A stretch of DNA of 10,930 nt from NCBI GenBank assembly GCA_023409615.1, contig JAEYRF010000113.1, forward strand, positions 1 to 10,930, read 5' to 3'. Origin of the DNA: Bacillota bacterium (GTDB taxonomy: Bacteria; Bacillota; Clostridia; Acetivibrionales; DTU013). The stretch's first letter is position 1; every line of letters begins with the position of its first letter. This document shows, piece after piece, positions 5,980 to 10,930 of this stretch. The notes beneath the pieces were generated by a model. The model did no database searches. It saw only the letters and a program-made list of their open reading frames with translations, and was not told the DNA's origin. A program made the position numbers and the translations under genes.

Positions 5980-7710
5980 TTATTTTATCTGAAATTTCGA
6001 AACTTTATCTAACAATGTACCTGCAGATTCTTTTGTCTTTTTAAGACTTGTTGCGACTTCGCCCGAGTCGTGTATTATGGAAGACGTGCGCTCTGCAATA
6101 CTGGAAGTACCGGAAGCACCCTCATTTGCCGCCTGAGTGACTTCATTGATAGCCTTGAGCATATTCTGGATTGAAGCCAGAAGTTCTTCGGAGGTTGCAC
6201 TTAAATCACTAACCAGTTCATTTATATTATCTGCATCTTTATTATATTGCTCTGTCGCGGTGAGCATCGTTTCATAATCATTGTTCACGTCATTGGACAC
6301 AAAGTTCAGAAGCTCATTGGAATTTTCAGCAAGGTTTTCAACGGAGTTAGTTACCACTCTGGTTACTGTTTGGATCTCAGAAACAGTATTTTTGGAGTCC
6401 TCAGCCAGTTTTCGGATTTCATCCGCAACAACCGCGAATCCTTTACCTGCCTCACCGGCCCTGGCTGCTTCAATGGCGGCATTTAAGGCGAGAAGATTAG
6501 TCTGGGAAGCAATTTGAAGAATAGCGTCGGCCAATATGCTGATTTGCTCAACAGCTTTCGAATCCTCCAACGCTTGTCCAAGCTTTCCACTTACTTCATC
6601 AAATATTTTTGTTGCTTTTCCGTAGGAGATTTTGAAGCTTTCATTTAGCGTATCAGCTCTTGTATCGATTTCTTTTGCAGTAAAGGATCCCTGTTGTGCT
6701 TTTTGAGCTATGCTTTCGATTGCACTTTCTATTTCGTATGAGGTCGCATTCATTTCCTGGGTGGATGCTGCTGTTTCTTCCATACCGGCAGACAACTGTT
6801 CGGTGGTCGATGAAATATCTTCAATACTGCTTACCAAGTGATCCATTCTTGTATTGGTTATCTCAACAGCTTCGTTGAGCAGTTCCATTTCTTCAATCAC
6901 ACCACGTACCAGGTGCCTGAATTCTTTTCTTACGTTTACTCCTGATGCAATGATCGTACCAAATTCATCTTTTTCAGCACTGTATTTCTCATGACTCGCA
7001 TCATATTTCAGATTAAAAGCTGCAGTTGTTTGAAGCAAATCAACGGCTGCTTTTGTTCTCTTTTTAATGCTCTTGAGAATAAGGAAACTCAAAATGGCAG
7101 AAAGAAGGATACTAATTGCTGCTAGTATTACAATATTCATCTCCATACGTTTCACATCAGTCTGGATTGCATTGATTATTTCCAAAGTGTATATATCCAA
7201 CAATTCTTGCAGCCGGTTTAGAATATCTCTGGCTGTATCAAACAATAATATAGTGTCAGATTCGCTTTTTATATGGTTTGTACCTTTGTTATATTCCTTC
7301 CATTGTTCTAAATTTGTATAGAAGGTATCAAATAATGTACCTAAATTATATGTGGTATACATTTCTTGATCTTTTATCAAAATATCCTGAGCTTCCTTTA
7401 CACGTTCATATGTCTGCGTTATGTTTTCCTCATAGGATTTACTGTGCTGATCTATTTTGTCTGATTCACCAGCTTCAGTGGCAGCATCCAGATTCATTCT
7501 ATCTACCAGAGCCTGATAAAAATCTCTGTCTGCGTTTATCAGTAAGTTTTGAGACTTGTACATGGAATTATAAATATTGCTAATAAAATTATCAGATATT
7601 TTATGCATATATGAAAGAGACACTAAGAAAATTGTAATTAAAACCGCGGCAAGTATAGCTAAAGGAATTAATATCCTGGTGCCCAGCTTTACATTGTTGA
7701 ATTTAAACAT
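5980..7710 (-). CDS. Methyl-accepting chemotaxis protein (transmembrane receptor)
   Basis: The 576-residue receptor senses a signal outside the cell and controls the CheA kinase. Order of parts: a short cytoplasmic N-terminus, TM1 at about 12-35, an extracellular and mostly helical domain at about 36-190 that fits a four-helix-bundle sensor, TM2 at about 193-213, a divergent HAMP-like linker at about 214-268 (ends with KDEFG and a basic helix but lacks the usual Pro), then the methyl-accepting coiled coil. The hairpin tip that contacts CheA/CheW is well kept: QTNLLALNAAIEAARAGE (403-420) and GFAVVADEIRKLAEDS (424-439). There is no CheR-docking pentapeptide at the C-terminus. The ATG is preceded by AAGGAG (complement of 7724-7729) at a long 13-nt spacing, and no better in-frame start is visible. 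No che genes adjoin it, so it is an orphan receptor with unknown ligand. Confidence 0.95.
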   Translation of the reverse strand: MFKFNNVKLGTRILIPLAILAAVLITIFLVSLSYMHKISDNFISNIYNSMYKSQNLLINADRDFYQALVDRMNLDAATEAGESDKIDQHSKSYEENITQTYERVKEAQDILIKDQEMYTTYNLGTLFDTFYTNLEQWKEYNKGTNHIKSESDTILLFDTARDILNRLQELLDIYTLEIINAIQTDVKRMEMNIVILAAISILLSAILSFLILKSIKKRTKAAVDLLQTTAAFNLKYDASHEKYSAEKDEFGTIIASGVNVRKEFRHLVRGVIEEMELLNEAVEITNTRMDHLVSSIEDISSTTEQLSAGMEETAASTQEMNATSYEIESAIESIAQKAQQGSFTAKEIDTRADTLNESFKISYGKATKIFDEVSGKLGQALEDSKAVEQISILADAILQIASQTNLLALNAAIEAARAGEAGKGFAVVADEIRKLAEDSKNTVSEIQTVTRVVTNSVENLAENSNELLNFVSNDVNNDYETMLTATEQYNKDADNINELVSDLSATSEELLASIQNMLKAINEVTQAANEGASGTSSIAERTSSIIHDSGEVATSLKKTKESAGTLLDKVSKFQIK

Positions 7711-7761
7711 ATAGTCGTCACAACTCCTTCATTAGTGGATTTGAGAATATTCATTTATACA

Positions 7762-7790
7762 AATTTATCATATTAAGATAATTATGTAAA
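7762..7790 (-). promoter_or_regulatory. Promoter of the chemotaxis receptor gene
   Basis: Read on the minus strand, TTTACA (7790-7785) and TAAATT (7767-7762) are 17 nt apart, with TG one base before the -10, making it an extended -10 type. The transcript would begin near 7755, about 45 nt before the ATG. It does not look like the flagellar sigma-28 consensus often used for chemotaxis genes. Confidence 0.55.
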
Positions 7791-7817
7791 GCTAAATAAT
7801 GGTATATCTTAAGAGTC

Positions 7818-7847
7818 TTGGGCTGTTGATGTGATGTGTGATACAAT
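7818..7847 (+). promoter_or_regulatory. Promoter of the YbaK-like gene
   Basis: TTGGGC (7818-7823) and TACAAT (7842-7847) are 18 nt apart, and TG at 7839-7840 makes an extended -10 (TGATACAAT). The transcript would begin near 7854, about 40 nt before the ATG. It stands back to back with the chemotaxis promoter. Confidence 0.5.
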
Positions 7848-7894
7848 TGATTTGAAGTAACTGAAAGAAAGCAACATCGATACGAGGTGGAACA

Positions 7895-8374
7895 ATGGAA
7901 CATAGTAAAACAAATGTAATGCGTATCCTGGACAAAGCAGGAATAACATATCAGTCCCACAGTTATGATGCAAGTGATGGACAGATTGATGGCATATCTG
8001 TGGCGGGGAAGATGGGTCTGCCAATTAATAAGGTTTACAAAACGCTGGTCACACAGGGCCATAGTAGAAATTACTTTGTTTTCATCATTCCGGTAGCAGA
8101 AGAACTGGATTTAAAGGCCGCAGCCAGGAGTGTAGGTGAAAAATCTATTGAAATGATAAAAGTGGCTGATATTAACAAGGTTACAGGATATATTCGCGGC
8201 GGATGCTCACCTTTGGGAATGAAAAAAGCATACATAACCGTACTGGATAGCTTAGCAGAGGATTTGGACACAATTATCATCAGCGCCGGAAAGATTGGCC
8301 AGCAGATCGAGTTGAATCCGAGGGATCTGATCAGATTGATAAATGGTAGTTTTAATTCAATTATTATTGGATAA
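7895..8374 (+). CDS. ybaK: YbaK/EbsC-type aminoacyl-tRNA deacylase, probably Cys-tRNA(Pro)
   Basis: The 159-residue cytosolic protein has the YbaK/ProX editing-domain fold and normal family length. Members hydrolyse mischarged tRNA, typically Cys-tRNA(Pro) made in error by prolyl-tRNA synthetase. Family motifs are VYKTLV (47-52, with Lys49 at the position of the key lysine of YbaK), LDLKAAARSVGEKSIEM (71-87), TGYIRGGCSPLGMKK (97-111) and ISAGKIGQQIEL (129-140). The ATG is preceded by GAGG (7884-7887) at 7 nt. It has its own promoter and no close downstream partner, so it is likely monocistronic. The exact amino-acid specificity (Cys versus Ala or another small residue) cannot be settled from sequence; resemblance to the YbaK branch is the basis for the call. 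Confidence 0.92.
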   Translation: MEHSKTNVMRILDKAGITYQSHSYDASDGQIDGISVAGKMGLPINKVYKTLVTQGHSRNYFVFIIPVAEELDLKAAARSVGEKSIEMIKVADINKVTGYIRGGCSPLGMKKAYITVLDSLAEDLDTIIISAGKIGQQIELNPRDLIRLINGSFNSIIIG

Positions 8375-8428
8375 AATTCGAATATAGTAAATTCTATGAT
8401 TAGGGAACACCCTGAGAAAATTTATATG

Positions 8429-8456
8429 ATTACACGAAATAAAAATTTCGCGTAAT
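8429..8456. repeat. Imperfect 12-bp inverted repeat in the ybaK-recombinase gap
   Basis: ATTACACGAAAT (8429-8440) and ATTTCGCGTAAT (8445-8456) pair with one mismatch around AAAA. No T-run follows, so it is not a standard terminator. It is about 40 bases upstream of the recombinase promoter and could be an operator or an RNA hairpin. Confidence 0.6.
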
Positions 8457-8494
8457 TAGGGGGAGTAAAAATAAGAAACAACGATCATCCGGCA

Positions 8495-8523
8495 TTTACT
8501 CTAATGCTTTATAAAGGTATAAT
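8495..8523 (+). promoter_or_regulatory. Promoter of the tyrosine recombinase gene
   Basis: TTTACT (8495-8500) and a perfect TATAAT (8518-8523) are 17 nt apart. The start would be near 8530, giving a leader of about 60 nt. A second TATAAT (8565-8570) has no matching -35 and would start the transcript inside the ribosome site, so it was not preferred. Confidence 0.6.
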
Positions 8524-8590
8524 AAAATAAAGCTATAAAGTGAAAATGAAAAATACATCTGCTATATAATGTTCTGTGAGGTTACTACAT

Positions 8591-9565
8591 ATGAAAAACA
8601 TCAATGATTTTGAAATGCCTCCACTTTTAAGAGATTTCTTGAGTTATATGCAAACCATCAGAGGAAAATCTGTTAATACTGTACAAGTCTATTTTTACGA
8701 TCTTAGAGTTTTTTTTCGCTTTATGAAGCTTCAGAGAAATCTGGTTGATAAAAAATTAAAGTTTGATGATATACAAATTACAGACATAGATATTCCCTTT
8801 GTTAAGGCTATTACATTAAGTGATTTGTATGCATTTATGGCTTATGTCAGTAATAACCGTGACAATTCATCATATGCACGTGCAAGAAAAGTCGCAAGTT
8901 TAAAATCATTTTTCAAATACCTCACATTTAAGGCAAAACTGCTTGATACCAATCCGGCAGCTGAGTTGGAGTCTCCTAAAATACTCAAGCGACTGCCAAG
9001 ATACCTTAATATTCAGGAAAGTAAACAATTGCTGAACTCAGTTGAAGGTGAATTTTCCGAACGAGATTATGCAATAATTACCATATTTTTAAACTGTGGA
9101 CTGCGTCTGTCTGAACTTGTAGGGATCAATCTGAGTAATATCAAAGGAGCAGTACTGACAGTCATAGGTAAAGGTGATAAGGAGCGGAGCATTCCTCTCA
9201 ACAATGCTTGTATCAAAGCTTTGGAGGATTACAGAAAGGTCCGCCCAAATAATGCTGTAAAGGATCGCAATGCTCTGTTTCTCAGTGAGCGCAAGCAACG
9301 GATCAGTAAGGAATCTGTACAAAAGATCGTTAAGAAGTATATTAAAGCTGCAGGACTGGATCCTGAGAGATACTCTACTCACAAGCTGCGTCACACAGCT
9401 GCTACGCTTATGTATAAATACGGAAACGTTGATATCAGAGCACTACAGGAGCTGCTTGGTCATGAAAGCATCGCAACTACGCAGATTTATACCCATCTGG
9501 ACAGCAATCAGTTAAGAAATGCAGTGGACAATAATCCCCTGGCTGATTTCAATAAGGATGATTAA
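8591..9565 (+). CDS. Tyrosine recombinase of the XerC/XerD type
   Basis: The 324-residue site-specific recombinase cuts and rejoins DNA through a tyrosine nucleophile. The N-terminal SAM-like (core-binding) domain spans about 10-120 and the catalytic domain about 135-315. All catalytic residues are present: Arg172 (in GLRLSE), Lys194 (IGKGDKER), His264 and Arg267 (STHKLRHTA), His291 (LLGHES) and Tyr300 (TTQIYTH). It is about 25 residues longer than typical XerC/XerD, the extra lying in the N-terminal domain (about 50-77). A GTG at 8576 is in frame but has no ribosome site; GTGAGG (8576-8581) lies 9 nt before the ATG at 8591, so ATG was chosen. No phage, transposon or attachment-site features adjoin it. 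That fits a resident recombinase, such as chromosome-dimer resolution or a clostridial Xer paralogue, better than a mobile-element integrase. Confidence 0.93.
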   Translation: MKNINDFEMPPLLRDFLSYMQTIRGKSVNTVQVYFYDLRVFFRFMKLQRNLVDKKLKFDDIQITDIDIPFVKAITLSDLYAFMAYVSNNRDNSSYARARKVASLKSFFKYLTFKAKLLDTNPAAELESPKILKRLPRYLNIQESKQLLNSVEGEFSERDYAIITIFLNCGLRLSELVGINLSNIKGAVLTVIGKGDKERSIPLNNACIKALEDYRKVRPNNAVKDRNALFLSERKQRISKESVQKIVKKYIKAAGLDPERYSTHKLRHTAATLMYKYGNVDIRALQELLGHESIATTQIYTHLDSNQLRNAVDNNPLADFNKDD

Positions 9566-9568
9566 ACT

Positions 9569-9593
9569 AAATAGCCGATTCCCTCGCCTATTT
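9569..9593 (+). terminator. Weak hairpin after the recombinase gene
   Basis: AAATAG-C-CGA pairs with TCG-C-CTATTT (9569-9578 with 9584-9593), with one C-C mismatch and loop TTCCC. It begins 3 nt after the stop codon. The tail is TTTACAT rather than a T-run, so termination would be weak. The right arm overlaps the -35 element of the next promoter. Confidence 0.35.
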
Positions 9594-9619
9594 ACATAAT
9601 GAAGAATGTTAATTATAAT
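9591..9619 (+). promoter_or_regulatory. Promoter of the LCP-family gene
   Basis: TTTACA (9591-9596) and a perfect TATAAT (9614-9619) are exactly 17 nt apart. The start would be near 9626, giving an unusually long leader of about 150 nt before the ATG at 9780. An 8-bp inverted repeat AATGAAGA/TCTTCATT (9598-9605 with 9638-9645) brackets the -10 and the start site. Confidence 0.65.
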
Positions 9620-9625
9620 AGTACC

Positions 9626-9779
9626 GTTGTCTGTTGGTCTTCATTGTAAGGATACAGGAACAACCGGGCGAATCGAACAGTCTAAATAGTTGGCTGACGA
9701 GAAAGCAATCACTCTTGTGATAGATATAGATAGATGAAATAGTTTATCGATGAGATATAAAATTATGAGGTTAATATAA
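9626..9779 (+). promoter_or_regulatory. Long 5' leader of the LCP gene
   Basis: This is the transcribed but untranslated stretch predicted from the promoter. It contains a possible stem GTTGT/ACAAC near its start (9626-9630 with 9659-9663), the small hairpin ATCAC-TCTT-GTGAT (9708-9721), a short TAGATA/TAGATG reiteration (9721-9736) and the ribosome site ATGAGG (9765-9770). I recognise no known riboswitch class in it. Confidence 0.35.
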
Positions 9780-10850
9780 ATGGATTTACGTAAGTTTTAC
9801 TTTAATTTGACAATGATAGTTGCAATTATGCTGTTTATTTTCGGTGCAGGTGTGATTTATTACGCTAATGCCCATATGATCTTTGAAGAAGAAATCGTCT
9901 ATAATACCTCGGATGACACCATTTCAGATATATTCCGCCCCCTGGTACAGAGTAAGGAGCCTTTTAACGTGCTTTTGCTTGGTGGCGACAAGGTGAATAT
10001 GAATGCAGATACAATGATGCTGGCCAATTTTAATCCTGAAACCATGGAAATCAGTATTATGTCAATACCTCGTGATACTAAGGTTACGATCAAAAACAAG
10101 GAGCGTAAAATAAACTATGCATTTCCCAGTGGCGGCATTGAGCTTTCGGTGAAAACCGTATCAGAATTGCTGGATGTAAATATTAAGTATTATGTGTTTG
10201 TTGATACTGAGGCATTCAGAGATATCATTGACCTGCTCGATGGCGTTAATTATTATGTTCCCGCGAATCTGGATTACGACGATCCCACACAGAACTTGCA
10301 TATCCATTTAAAGAAAGGCCAGCAGACATTGAATGGCTCCGAAGCTGAGCAATTCGTTCGTTTTCGTAAACCAAACAAATGGAACAACGAAGTAAGAAAG
10401 TTTTATGACGGCAGTGATATCAAGAGAACAGAAGCTCAGCAAGATTTTATGAGAGAACTTATGAAACAGAAGCTGAGCCTTCAATACCTACCTAAGCTGA
10501 CCAGTGTTATTAATACAGTTTTTGCGAATGTGGAAACGAATTTTTCACTTAATGAAGTTGTAAAAATGACAAGTTTTATTAGTAAGTTCAAGGTCGATAA
10601 TGTGAATTTCATCCCTATGCCTGGCGTCCCCTATGATGAATCACCATGGTATTATCTTTGCGACGTTAAGGAGGCCAGGAAGATAATGCAGGAAAGCTTC
10701 CCATGCAACGATGCCTTCGTCACTGTCGACATCGAAGCAAAGGAAGCTTATAAAAAATATAAAATGACGATGGCCCCCAAACCGAGCCGGTCAGAGGAAA
10801 ATCCCTCAAATGCGGAGACTTCCATCACAGGCTCAGATCAGGATCCATAG
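9780..10850 (+). CDS. LytR-CpsA-Psr (LCP) family cell-wall polymer ligase
   Basis: LCP enzymes sit in the membrane and transfer polymers such as wall teichoic acid or capsule from undecaprenyl pyrophosphate to peptidoglycan. The 356-residue protein has a short cytoplasmic start, one membrane anchor (about 9-29) and an extracellular LCP domain (about 61-225). Key motifs are FNVLLLGGDKVNMNADTMM (62-80, with Asp77), MSIPRDT (94-100, with Arg98), EQFVRFRK (190-197, with Arg194 and Arg196) and DIKRTEAQQDF (213-223, with Arg216). These are the residues expected to bind the pyrophosphate and metal. A less conserved region follows, then a hydrophilic Ser/Pro/Glu-rich tail (about 333-356). The ATG has ATGAGG (9765-9770) at 9 nt. 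It has its own promoter. The TagO-like transferase earlier in the window could supply a substrate, but that link is inferred. Confidence 0.93.
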   Translation: MDLRKFYFNLTMIVAIMLFIFGAGVIYYANAHMIFEEEIVYNTSDDTISDIFRPLVQSKEPFNVLLLGGDKVNMNADTMMLANFNPETMEISIMSIPRDTKVTIKNKERKINYAFPSGGIELSVKTVSELLDVNIKYYVFVDTEAFRDIIDLLDGVNYYVPANLDYDDPTQNLHIHLKKGQQTLNGSEAEQFVRFRKPNKWNNEVRKFYDGSDIKRTEAQQDFMRELMKQKLSLQYLPKLTSVINTVFANVETNFSLNEVVKMTSFISKFKVDNVNFIPMPGVPYDESPWYYLCDVKEARKIMQESFPCNDAFVTVDIEAKEAYKKYKMTMAPKPSRSEENPSNAETSITGSDQDP

Positions 10851-10922
10851 AAATCATGTAATATCGCAGAATACTTTATATGCTTTGTAAGTTGTGTAAA
10901 TGTCAACCTTACTCGTGATCTC

Positions 10923-10930
10923 AAAAGGAG
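10923..10930 (+). promoter_or_regulatory. Ribosome-binding site of a gene beyond the window
   Basis: The window ends on AAAAGGAG, a strong Shine-Dalgarno sequence, 72 bases after the LCP stop codon. A plus-strand gene probably starts within about 15 bases past the edge. No clear terminator or promoter is visible between the LCP stop and this site, so it may be co-transcribed. Confidence 0.45.

Noticed and set aside
8591..9565. Integrase marking a prophage or integrative element
   Set aside because: No phage, conjugation or excisionase genes and no tRNA or attachment repeats are visible; flanking genes are housekeeping types.
9569..9779. Possible c-di-AMP or other known riboswitch before the LCP gene
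   Set aside because: I compared remembered consensus elements (ydaO/yuaA, c-di-GMP-I and -II, preQ1) and found no convincing match.

Overview
This is an AT-rich bacterial chromosome segment. The gene content, dense AGGAGG-type ribosome sites, frequent GTG/TTG starts and TTGACA/TATAAT-like promoters point to a low-GC Gram-positive, most likely an anaerobic clostridium. The PurB and recombinase proteins feel closest to the Ruminiclostridium/Acetivibrio side of the class, but that placement is an impression and not a computed result. I see no phage genes, insertion sequences, CRISPR array, rRNA or tRNA.

Layout, left to right. A hairpin with a T-run (20-49) sits directly in front of purB (adenylosuccinate lyase, TTG start at 67). 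A sigma-A-like promoter (1550-1578) then drives a GntR/UTRA repressor and, 8 nt after its stop, a membrane glycosyl-1-phosphate transferase of the MraY/WecA/TagO family. Next come a small CoA-binding Rossmann protein (start 3433) and, overlapping its stop codon by one base, a 597-residue protein that joins an RnfD/NqrB-like membrane domain to an RnfC-like NADH/SLBB/iron-sulfur domain. The 328-base gap 5652-5979 has no conventional gene. It is packed with hairpins: a promoter-like site, a possible 10-codon peptide, four stem-loops ending in a terminator, and a second, bidirectional terminator flanked by an exact 28-bp direct repeat. On the far side, on the minus strand, is a methyl-accepting chemotaxis protein. 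Divergent from it is a YbaK/EbsC-type editing deacylase, followed by a XerC/D-type tyrosine recombinase with all catalytic residues and by a LytR-CpsA-Psr (LCP) cell-wall polymer ligase with a long leader. The window ends on a strong ribosome-binding sequence for a gene just outside.

How the genes fit together. Most are independent housekeeping units. Two links are plausible. The TagO-like transferase could start a polyprenyl-linked wall polymer of the kind that LCP enzymes attach to peptidoglycan, although the genes are about 6.4 kb apart and separately transcribed. The CoA-binding protein and the RnfD-RnfC fusion are translationally coupled and probably form one unit. The fusion is the most unusual item: it lacks the covalent-flavin motif expected of RnfD, lacks RnfC's N-terminal domain, has an altered second iron-sulfur motif, and has no other Rnf subunits beside it. 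The multi-hairpin region behind it is the best candidate for an undescribed RNA element.
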